Assembly: GCA_030512295.1 (NCBI GenBank) | Contig: JAULSR010000001.1 | Location: forward strand, 4,487,001 to 4,551,000 | Reading direction: 5' to 3' | DNA from: Bombardia bombarda | Taxonomy: Eukaryota; Ascomycota; Sordariomycetes; Sordariales; Lasiosphaeriaceae | Length of the DNA: 64,000 bases | Shown here: piece after piece, positions 52,008 through 62,400 of the stretch | How positions within the stretch are numbered: position 1 is the first letter of the stretch | Layout: each line of letters starts with the position of its first letter | The notes under the pieces: generated by a model | The model's input: the letters and a program-made list of their open reading frames with translations, nothing else | What the model was told of the DNA's origin: nothing | Databases searched by the model: none | Position numbers and translations under genes: made by a program

Positions 52008-53735
52008 ATGACACGCCCTGCACATATCTCCCTTCGACTGGCGAAAAGAGTCATACCGGCAGCCAGGTCGGGTCTCGGCGGGTGTGGCAGAAATGGAAGT
52101 CGGAATGGAATCCAAAGACACCACCTTCGCTGGGTCTCGCGATATCAGCCAGTGCGTTTGGTTATCACACCCACACCCATCACCACTGGCACAACACCAC
52201 GGCCAATTTTATGCCAGCGGACATTTTTAAAACCAAAATTATCCCCATCATCATCTCCATCACCATCGCCAGCAAGAGGATCCAGACGGCAACTATCCCA
52301 CAAGTCCACCACCAATGACGACGAAACTCCAAACCAAGAAAGGACAGCAAAACCCCGCCGCTGGCTCATCCCCACGCTATTCCTCGCTGGCCTCCTCTCC
52401 GCCCTGCCGGTCTGGCTGACCTACCACGCCGTCGCCGACGCCCTCGAACGTGGCGACATACTCCTGGAATGGTCCGTCGGCCGCGCCCTCAACGAGCGCA
52501 CCTTTGTGCCCTTCTCCATCGTCTCCCGCGAGCAGGTCTCCCCGACCGGCTTCATCATCACCGTCCAGCCCAGGCACGCCCGCGACCGGCCAGTTCTCAA
52601 TGTGGACGGGGCGCCCCGCTTCCTGCGCGAGCTGCACTCGAGCAGAGCCGTTCTCGAGATGGCCTGGCGCCACGGCCTGTGGTGCGTCGAGATCAAGCAG
52701 CCGCAGCTGCAGGTGGCGAGGGAGTACACTCCGCTGCCGTATGGGCATGGGCATGGGAATGGGCTGGGGGGTAAGGAGGGGAAAGGGGTGGAATTTGAAG
52801 ACGACCTCGCCCACGGCCGCCTGCGCTTCCTCATCCGCAAGATGGACGGCGGCGAGGTCTCCACCTACCTCAGCGGGCTTGCCGTCGGCGACACGGTCGA
52901 GCTGCGCGGCCCGCACTTGGGCTTCGACGTCCGCGGCAGGCTCGGCACCGCCGACCGCGTTGTGTTTCTGGCTGGTGGGACGGGCATCGCGCCCGCGCTG
53001 CAGGTTGTGCGCGCCCTCTTGGGTGGTGATGACCGGGGCCAGAGGGGTGGTGTTGATGGTGGTGTGAGAAAACAAGCACTCCCGTCAGTTTCGATCCTGT
53101 GGGCAAACCGCAAGCGTACAGACTGCGCCGGGTGCGAGCAAGACGAGGGCGGTAACGATGGCGACAAGAGCGCTATCGTCTCGCTGCTCGCTGAGGCAAA
53201 ACAGAGACATGGGGATAGGCTGAAGTACGCATGCACCGTTGACGAAGAGGGTTCGTTTATTGGTGTCGGCGCGATTACAGACGCGACGGGTTTGTCGCCG
53301 TCTTTGGCAGCCGGCTCTGGCTCCAAACCAAGCTCCAGCTGGAGTAGTTGGTTCAGTTGGGGTATGAGGAAGAATTCAGACACCAAGGCGGGTTCTTCAG
53401 CCGCCGCCGCTGTGCCCATCACAACACGTTCGATCATTTCATCAGATGGTTGTGTATATCACTCAGCTGCTCGGTTGGTCTTTATGGCTGGGCATGATAG
53501 CACCGACGGTGGTGAAAGAAAGTGTGAGTGCGTAGATGTGCATGGTAAACGTGCCGCCGCAGGGGGTAAGAACCTGCTCATGGTGTCGGGGCCGGAGGGC
53601 TTCATTTCTGCATATGCAGGAGCAAAGATCTTAGGAGCTGGAGGCGAGGTACAGGGACCGCTCGGGGGTTTAGTGGGCAACTTGAAGAGGAGATACCCTG
53701 AGTTTTGGGCGGATTGGATGATATTAAAGCTATAA
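52008..53735 (+). CDS. CYC2: CYC2-like mitochondrial FAD/NAD(P) oxidoreductase
   Basis: A single exon encodes 575 aa from ATG 52008 (MTRPAHISLRLAKRVIPAAR, an Arg-rich presequence). One membrane helix follows near residue 120 (RRWLIPTLFLAGLLSALPVW). The ferredoxin-reductase-type FAD domain has the R-x-Y-T flavin motif in VAREYTPLPY. The NAD(P) domain starts RVVFLAGGTGIAPALQVVRA (GGTGIAP), and near the C-terminus KNLLMVSGPEGFISAYAGAK is the terminal family block. Cyc2 is an inner-membrane flavoprotein that reduces heme in cytochrome c maturation. Insertions of low complexity (GHGHGNGLGGKEGKG and GSGSKPSSSWSSWFSW) lengthen it. Codons 5' of the chosen ATG are open but without ATG. Other cytochrome-b5-reductase-like proteins are the alternative identity. 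Confidence 0.88.
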   Translation: MTRPAHISLRLAKRVIPAARSGLGGCGRNGSRNGIQRHHLRWVSRYQPVRLVITPTPITTGTTPRPILCQRTFLKPKLSPSSSPSPSPARGSRRQLSHKSTTNDDETPNQERTAKPRRWLIPTLFLAGLLSALPVWLTYHAVADALERGDILLEWSVGRALNERTFVPFSIVSREQVSPTGFIITVQPRHARDRPVLNVDGAPRFLRELHSSRAVLEMAWRHGLWCVEIKQPQLQVAREYTPLPYGHGHGNGLGGKEGKGVEFEDDLAHGRLRFLIRKMDGGEVSTYLSGLAVGDTVELRGPHLGFDVRGRLGTADRVVFLAGGTGIAPALQVVRALLGGDDRGQRGGVDGGVRKQALPSVSILWANRKRTDCAGCEQDEGGNDGDKSAIVSLLAEAKQRHGDRLKYACTVDEEGSFIGVGAITDATGLSPSLAAGSGSKPSSSWSSWFSWGMRKNSDTKAGSSAAAAVPITTRSIISSDGCVYHSAARLVFMAGHDSTDGGERKCECVDVHGKRAAAGGKNLLMVSGPEGFISAYAGAKILGAGGEVQGPLGGLVGNLKRRYPEFWADWMILKL

Positions 53736-54076
53736 CAAAGAACTACAGGAAAACAATGTGGGTGTTGTGTATGCATATAGACGGAGGATATAAAATCTAG
53801 AGAGGCTATTTACTGCATGTATCATTATCATACTGGATGGAGAGCGCATGGGAAGATATAGATCTCACTGTATATAAACTCAAGGGCGATGTCATAAATA
53901 CTAATACCACAACCCAACAAAATCATTTAACCACCCCCTAAAAGAGGCCCGCAATGCCAAAAAGTCTACAAAAGCTAAATAGTGTACCTTCTCCAATGAA
54001 CGCCCATTCCAATGCAGTGATGTATTCTGTTGATTAAAGCTAAACAAACCCGCCCAATCGCCCAAACCTAACCCAC
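53736..54076. other. convergent 3' intergenic region
   Basis: 341 nt between the CYC2-like and NEO1 stops; AT-rich, no gene seen. Confidence 0.4.
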
Positions 54077-57000
54077 TCAGATCCCCTGAACCTTTCTGTA
54101 AGAAGGCGGCTTCATAGTTCTCCCTATTAGTTTCCCCGCGTATGTTGGGATCAACGACACGGCCCCGATGGCCACAACGCGCCACAAGAACCCCCTAATG
54201 CTACTGGTCAGCTCTGATTTATGTCGAATATACGGGATCGTTACTCACAAAGTCAAGACAAATTTCAGGTCAAAGTATGCCCCCAAAAAGGGTATCGACC
54301 CGATAAACATCAAAAAGGTACCGACGATGGAGACCACCATGACCCAGTGCCACGTCGTGATCTCGATGGCCACCATGAGCAGCTCGTTTAGCACGAGCAC
54401 AGTGTAGCTGACCGTCACCATCCTGGGCCCATTCACCTCGGTCAACACCTGCGAGAGTCCCTGGATCAGACATCCCTGGTAGATGGACACAAAGACCCAG
54501 ATGAAGAATGTGCGGTAGGACAGCGATCGCCCAGACGTCAGCTCCTTGTAGAGCTCTGGGTACAGATTGGCAAGGTCCTCGTCAACGTCCTTGTCCAGGA
54601 CCAGAGACAGGACAGGGGCCGCCGTGTACACGGTTGCGTAGCCGACCATAAGCCAGTCCTTTGGTAAAGCAGTACAGTTAGCACATGTATTTTAAAGAGA
54701 ACCCAAAGGGAAGCGGAGCAGAACCAAACAAACCTTGTAGAGACCATCCGGCTCAAAGTTAAGCGCGATACTGTACATAGTCTGACAAACTGCGATGATC
54801 AAGCCGCGATGGATGACAAACTGAGCCAACTTGGCGCTGCGCTTGTAGCTGTTCCGGCCGTGCCATACCAACAGCTTGGTCAGGTGGTGGAACTGCTCGA
54901 TAGAAAAATCGGCCGCAAGACTGGCCTGGCGCCCTTCCTTGCCCACGATACCAACACCCACATCGGCTGCCTGGATCATCGAGACATCGTTTCCACCGTC
55001 GCCAATGCAGCACACGCGCTTCTTGGTGTACTCTTTGATGAGCTTGGCAACCTCTGCTTTTTGGGTAGGCGAGCATCGGCACGCTACCACGGTCGGCAAG
55101 AGAACCGCAACCGAGATAAACTCGCGTCTGAAATGCGTCAAAAGCATGCTCAGACTCTCTCCGTCTATCAACAAGCAGGAATCCGTCTTGCTTCGGAGGA
55201 AGTCGAGGCTCTCTTGGGCGGCGTCTTTCCGCCTGAGCTTTGCAACAGTGTAGATATACTGCCCCCTGGCCACCAGCTTGGAGCTTACTGCGACACAACG
55301 AGCCGTCTCAACCTTGTCACCCGTCAACATCCAGATCTTGATGCCGGCATTTCGAAGCAGCTCTAGAGATGGCTTGACGTCTTTTTGCAGCTTGTCCTCC
55401 ACTCCCGTCACGCCCAGCAACTCCAGATCGCGTTCAAGATATTGGGATACAACCGCTTGCATGCCAACCTCCCGCCCGCTCATGGCAAGAGACGCCTCCT
55501 GGTATTTGGCCGAGAACTCCTGGTACTCCTTCACCGACAGGCGTCTTCTCCCTACAACAAGAGTGCGAAGGCCCTCACGTGCCATATTTGCCGTCTCCTC
55601 GTCCAGCCAGTCGTTGGCTGCGACGATGGAGTCCATTACAGTATCTGCTCCCTTCTGATAAAACCAGATCTCACCACTCCCGAGTGGGGGGACGCCTGAC
55701 TGCAGCTTTTCATAAAACTGAACAATAATACCCATGCGCTTGCCTTCTGAGGTGAAGGGGAAGATGTCCAGGATACGCACTTTGACCACAGTCCGGCCCG
55801 TCTCGGGGGACTCGAGAGCGATTGTCTTACGGTCACGGTGCGCCAAACGTAAGCCAACCGACTCGGTCCACCGGACGATGGCGATTTCATCTGGGGAGCT
55901 GGCCTGGTACGAGTTGACCATCTGACCGCCCTCATCCTCCTCACCAGTCGGCGTCACGTTGTGACATAAGGCAAGAGCAAGAACCACGTCGCGGACACGG
56001 GATCCGATTTCTCGGCGAGTCCTGGTGGCGCCGACATTGGCGGACGAGGTATACGACGTTGACGGAGTTGCCAGGGTCGCATTTGCCGAAGGATCCATTG
56101 ACGGGGGGAAATGGAAGCCCTGCTTCACATAGGCCGCGACTTCGTCCATTGCATCGTTGGCGTACGAGACAGTGCCGACGTGGATCTTTTTCATTTCCAT
56201 CTCATTCTGTGTCAGGGTTCCAGTCTTGTCGCTGAGAAGGTATTCAATGCGACCCAGGTCCTCTGGAATGGTGCTAGTGCGGACAACTGCACCGGCAATG
56301 CCTGGGTCTCTTTGGATAAACCAGGAGTACACGCTTTTCCCCATATCAAGGTTGACTCTCAGACTGATGGGGACAATGGTGGAGAACAAGACCAAGAACC
56401 TCATGATCTTCACATACCAAATGTTGCCCTTGGTATTGTTGAAGCCCTCTAAGGCGACTAGGATGATGGAAAGGGCCAGGGTAAGGAAACATAATATCTT
56501 TGTCAGAGAGTTGATCTCGTACTCCAAAAGACCCGTTTTCGACCGAGATGGCGACGTGGATAATGCTGAACGAGTTTGGGGCCCCGTGTAGATGATGACA
56601 GCCAGGGTGGTGGCATTCGAAGCGATGACGGTATTTGCCCATGCGGTATTGTCTATGGATAGAGGCGCAACTATGCAGTTATCGCTATTGTCTTGGGGGT
56701 GGGCGAGACCGCTCACGACATCGCGCCGTGAAGGAAACAGTTCCAGGGTGCCCGCAAACTCATTCACTTTCCTATCTGGCTTTCCGCCTGTGACACCAAG
56801 ACACACCAGCTCCTCGGTTGTCATGTTTTGCGACAGCGGAGAGGCAAGCCGCAACTTCCAGTCAGTCTCGCCGTCGAGCTGATCAGTTCGAATGAAGGTC
56901 TCTCCAGTTGAGCTGCCCTCAGTGGAATCTTGACCATCATCGGCGCTAGGTTCGACATTATCCGAGCTGCCTTCTCCAGCTTGATCAACGTGATCCAGCA

Positions 57001-58210
57001 GCAGTGTCTCATCTGGAGGGGGAGCTTCTTCCGATATTTTGCGAGCTGAAGAGTCCACAGATAAACATTTCAGTATGATCACATCAGCCGGGACACGCTG
57101 ACCCTTTGTGAGCTTCAGAACATCGCCAACTTTGAGATCGCGTGACTTCTTGTTGATCTCGGAGACATATGACGAAGGCTTTTGCCGAGATCCATCTGCT
57201 TCCACCTGTTCCTCTTCCTCCAATATATCCGACAATCTATCCCGCTCTGGGATGCTGCGTTTCGACCCTTTCCGTGTATGGGCGGACTTTAGCTTCTTCC
57301 TGGTGCGACCGTTTGTGTGCCCTCTTCTGGCCTCCTCGAACTGTAAGACGGTGTACTCCTCAGAGTTTGCCTCGTTGTCTCTTTTACGCCGCTGAATATC
57401 ATCGTAGGCCTCCTTGCCCAATGTAATTGCCAAAACAAAGCCCAAGGGCGCAATGTAAGTGGTCAGGTATCCGATCCTCAAAGCCGGAATTGCCTGTGAG
57501 AGGGCCACGAGAAGAAAGTACATATTGAAGAAGAATGAAAATTCGTTATAGAGCGTAACCGGTAAAAAGCTCCAGGCTGTGTATTTGGCGTTGGAAATCG
57601 AGTTTGGCGGGAAGCGGGTCGATTGTGACGAGCCGACGGCGACCAGCCTCGACGCCGAAGGGTCGTCTTCCTCCTTGTCTTCCTCCTCATCGTTGCTTGC
57701 CTGGTCTGCCACGGCCGCGGAAATGAAACTGGGGAGCTTGAGCCCGAGGCTGCGCAAGCTGCCGCCGCCGACACCATCTGCAAACGACCTCGATCTCGTC
57801 CGTCTTGCCCCGTCACGGTGCCCGCCGTGGCCAGTGAGCAACGGCGCGTCATCGCCACCCCGTGCGCTGCCTTCGGAATAGCGAGAGCCGTCCGCTTCAC
57901 CATCCCTCAGGAGGCCCTCTCTATCCTCCTCGTTCCCGTCCTGGCTGCGTCCCAGCTCGCCATATCCGTTGCGTTTGGCGCCGCGGCGTAGGCCACCCAT
58001 GCGAAGCGTGCGCAAAGCTATCCTCGGCGCTCGTTGTTCGGCGGGATCGCGGGCCTGTCCTCCTGAAAGGCCTACCGATCGACTGCGGTGTTCGGCGCCG
58101 GCCGGTGGGAGAGGATCAAGCTCTTCGATGTCTATCTCCAAGTCGGAGTCGGAATCGTCGACCGGTGAGTCTGGCGGCTTGGCGAGATGGTACGAATTTG
58201 AAGGAGGCAT
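54077..58210 (-). CDS. NEO1: NEO1-type P4-ATPase, phospholipid flippase
   Basis: Exons are 54734-58210, 54249-54658 and 54077-54194, joined by GTTTGT...CAAAG and GTGAGT...ATTAG in correct phase; 1334 aa. The start MPPSNSYHLAKPPDSPVDDS (58210) is the first ATG. A long acidic/Arg-rich disordered N-terminus (about 230 aa) precedes the flippase core (SNAKYTAWSFLPVTLYNEFS then FFFNMYFLLVALSQAIPALR). P-type motifs present: the phosphorylated Asp in SDKTGTLTQNEMEMK (about residue 660), the SPDEIAIVRWTESVGLRLA nucleotide block, LTGDKVETARC (about 960) and GDGGNDVSMIQAADVGVGIV (about 1068). The last exon, a C-terminal membrane segment, ends MKPPSYRKVQGI. Neo1 flips phosphatidylethanolamine and phosphatidylserine in Golgi and endosome membranes and works without a Cdc50 subunit. 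It is divergent from SEC16. Confidence 0.95.
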
Positions 58211-59427
58211 CCCGCATTGGGCGAAGCCCTCCAAAGGCGCAAATACCGTAGGCGATTTTTAGAGTTTGTCTTGTCAAGTCGCGGGGGAGAGATAGAGTTC
58301 GGTTAGGTTGGGTATGCAGGTAATGTGTGGTGCCTTCTTGGTCTGTTCAACCTCGAGGCCGCGCAATCCCACCCATCGATGTCACTTTGGGTCAAGGGCG
58401 GTTTATCGCATGACAGGGTTCGGCACACAGGTCAAATGTTGCGCTGCAAAGTGCAAAAGCGTATGTATGGTATGGCAGAAAGGTATGCTCCAAGAGAGCT
58501 TTGATGAATAATTAGATCGGCCGAGTACCGAAAACGAACAGAAATGTCTAAGGTAAGATCATGGATAACGTTAGGTGGCTGGCTCGCATGTGATGGCGGC
58601 GTAGTATTCGTATAACAAGACGTATTTTCAGACAGCCAACTCGCCAGCATGTTGCTTGCCAATGCACGTTGGACGGAAGCACGCAGGGGTGTCAGAACTG
58701 TCCTATAAGGCCTAGCGCGTGCGACCTCCAGGGAGGCGTTCCATCCCACTATCAGTTATGCAGATACTTCAGTCAAATGCATCATATCCTTGATGACTGC
58801 CTAAACTCTGCCCCTCTATCGTCTATTCTTAGCCGACCTCAGTAGCCTCAAAGTACATTCTTAACCATGCCATCTGCTGATAAGGCGAGCGCTGTTAACG
58901 GATCGCGGCAACAAGGTTACCTCATTTGTTAGCTCATCAAGGAGCACGGGGCATTTTCAGGTAAGGACAGCTTTTCCCTTTCGTCGGCTACTTGGGCCCA
59001 TGCTTTGACGAGGAGCGGCTTTCCAGGATTTCGGGCCATCCTGGTTGCATCGCCAGTCTTGACAACTTGCACTTTCGCGTTCTGCATTTGGGAGGATCAT
59101 ACAGGACCGTATTCGCAGATCTGACCAAGATGATCAGCTGCTGAAGATTTTATCCTAACCTAGGTTTTTCTGTTGTATAAGTACGTCCTTTTCTGCAAAA
59201 CCCCCCGGTCACTCGTTGGCGTCTTTTGGCTCGAATTGCCCCAAACAGGGGTTGTAAAGGAGATCCTAGCGACGCGATTTCGCCTCGTCTTGCGTGTGCC
59301 CCCTTTGCCTTCAAGTTTAGGGCAGCCGAGTCTGATCGCTGACTGCCTCATTTTGCAGTAATTCTTTTCCTTACCTCCCGCACAGCCTGCTGCTCCTACT
59401 TGCAGCGCGTTGTTTAATCCACCAACC
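58211..59427. promoter_or_regulatory. divergent region, NEO1 / SEC16
   Basis: 1.2 kb between two secretory-pathway genes. The stretch before the SEC16 ATG (59340-59427) is pyrimidine-rich. No discrete element or RNA gene was recognised. Confidence 0.4.
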
Positions 59428-62400
59428 ATGCTTTCCGAAGCACCACATGCATCGTGGAATCCGGCTCTGAGGCCGAATTCGATTGCCGACCTCCCACAGA
59501 GCACCCCTAAGGACCTCCCATCAGCCGAGACCTCACCCGCATTGCTTGCAACCGACGACGTACTCGACGATGCTCACAACAAAAGCCTGGGGCCCGACGC
59601 GTGGTTCCCGAACTACGACACCGGCGATGGCGCACTAGAGGAGGAGGCGCCCGATGCGCCGTCAGCAACCGAACTTCCCGGCCAGCCCGATATTGCCGAC
59701 GCGACTGTACAAGAGCCGTCGGATGCATCGAGCACATCTTCCAAGCACACCAACAGAATGTCCTTTGCCAGGACTGTGTCTCACGAGGTGAATTGGATGG
59801 ACGATGACGATCCCGAGTGGAACCTCCCCAGGACTGCGACGGATCCTTTCAAGGCGATGGCCCCGAGCAACCGAACTAATTCCTTCCCCGTCGTTCCTCC
59901 TCTGGCGCATCAATCGGAGAATGAACTGGACCGGCCTGTTCCCTTCAATGAGGCTGAGGAGGTGATTCGTGAGCTCGAGCAGGACGACATCGCCGATTCT
60001 CCAAGAGAGTTTAGCCCTCTTTCTGACACACCGGAAGGCGAGTCCTATCCAAACGAGGTGGAAGGGCTTGATGCTTCTCACCAATCTATCGGCGGCGAAT
60101 TGCGCGAGGCGGCTGAAGAGGCCTCGGAGGCGCGTTACACTGAGGGTGTGCCGCTCATCTCGTCTACCGAAGACAATCAGCCACAGAATGATTCACATGA
60201 GGACGAGAGAGATCCATTTGGAGATGATCCCGCTTCTGAAGAGGATGATTTTTTTAGTTCAGTCCGGGTTGGAGGTGTTCAGCCAGATGAGGACGTGCGG
60301 CCCACGATAGAACGAAAGTCGACGAGGCAGGTTCTGGACGCTATGGACGTGGGTCTCGCCAAAGAAAGCTTTGCAGCTTTGGAAGAGAGCGCCGAAGAGG
60401 TGGATAGTACGTGGGAGCCAACGCAACCAAACACTGCTAATGAGGTGCCGAGTGTACCGACAGTCCTGACCTCAGATGCAGGGGTCAGGGATGATGAACA
60501 GCCAAAGGCAGAGACTGGGGAAGACTTAGACGCGAAGTGGAAGGAGATGTTTGCCGACGAAGACGAGTTTCTATCGGACGAGCTTCTACCAGATGACTCT
60601 ACTGAAACCAAAGAGGTTGATCCTACAGCGTTTATCATAGATGACGATGAGGGCTTTCTCGATGATTCCCCAGAAGAACCGCTGGCAGACTCAAGCGAGC
60701 CCCTTGCTGCCAATGCCCCTGAGGTCCCCCAAACAGGAATTCCAAATGGACGGTATCTACCCCCCAGCACACCAACGGTAAACGCCTACAGCCCAGCAAT
60801 ACCAACAACAGCATTGCCTCCAGCACATCCCTACTTACCCGCCGTAACCCCTATTACACAGTTTCCAGCTGTTACATCATATGGCATTCCAGCATCTAAT
60901 CCGCCAGCACCTACACCATATGGATATGGCGCGCAACGCCCGAAGCTGGAGGAAAAGAAAGCTCAGAGTTTTGCAGATAAGGCTAAGGGGGGGTACACGT
61001 CTCCGTATGACCTTCCAATGGAGGTCGTTAAACCAAAGAAGCGCGCGAGCATGCAAAACCTCCAGAGACCTCCGCCAACCCCAAATGCTCTATCACTAGG
61101 CCTTCCACCGCCGAGGAGTACAAGCCTGATGGCTCATCTTCCATCTCCGCCGAGCACTGCTGGCTCTAGCATGCCGCCGCCGAATCTAAGCCAGGCACCC
61201 CAATCGCAACCAAAGGCCCACAAACCCCCGCCTTTAAACTCTAAGGCTCGCGACAGCTTCTTTGAAGAACTCCCGGTGGTTGCAAAGCCACGTCCCGTGT
61301 CCCGCCAAAGTCACACAGGTTTGCATTCGCCCGCACAAACCAGTCCTTATGGACCGCCTCCTCAGTCAGGTCCGCCACCTATGAACTCGCAAACGGTAAC
61401 GCCTCAAGCACCACCCAGTACAAGCCAGCCAGTCCCAGATTTCCCAAAGCTTGTTGCACCAGCACGTGTTAATCCCTATGCCTCCCTGCCCTCCAATGCT
61501 GGCCTCAGTCCAGCTGTACCAGCAGTAACCTCCAGCCGATATTCACCTGCGCCTCCGAGCACGCCGCAAACCAATGGCCCGGTTCCTGCTGCCGCTCCCG
61601 CTCGATATTCCCCTGCTCCACCAGGCGCGCGACAGCCCAGTGCCGGGTACACTCCATCAGCCACAGCTTCTGCTCCGCCGATACTCCCACATCAACCTCG
61701 TACTTCAAGTCCCTTAGCACATTTTGAAATTTCTCACGAGAAGTCCAGGTCCCAAGCGCTTGGTCATGTCGATGGAAGCCTAACAGAAAGGCGGAGTACC
61801 AGTTCGTTATACGATGCGCGCTTACAGAGGGTGCCGTCTTTACCTCCAACTCAGGAGGTTGAGGAAGAGGGAACAAGTCAAGTTCAATCACCAGAGCCTA
61901 TAACAACCCCTCAACAACCTTCTCCGCCAATGGCTAGACATAATCAACTTCCACATCGACCACGGCAGACACCACCGCCATCCTCCCTCCTCAGCCAAGC
62001 AACACTATCTCCTCCAAAAAGGACTGCATCCTCTTACAGTCCTCTTGCCGCCTCGCCAGAATTTGCACCTCCTCCTCGTTCTCAAACGCAATCACCTGGG
62101 GCTCTTTTCGGTAACCGTAATGGAAAGCCCGTAGAGTCAATCCCTCGCCCCTCGTCAGTGCATGGCCCTGCTCCGCCACGGACAGCAGCGTACTCAGCGA
62201 CGATAAATCCATCTGCCGCAACCGCCACCACCCCTTTCCCCACGGAGTACTCCCGACCGAGAGGGTTTTCGCAGAATCTTAGTTTTGTTCCTCCCACAGA
62301 TGGTCGAGAGAATGACACACTCCACAGATGGCGAGGTGCCCCTCTAATCTCGTGGGGCGTTGGTGGGACTGTCGTCACCATGTTTCCCAAGAATGTGCCA

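Noticed and set aside
52377..53075. 232-aa minus-strand frame within the CYC2-like gene
   Set aside because: Gly/Ala/Arg-rich antisense shadow without recognisable motifs.
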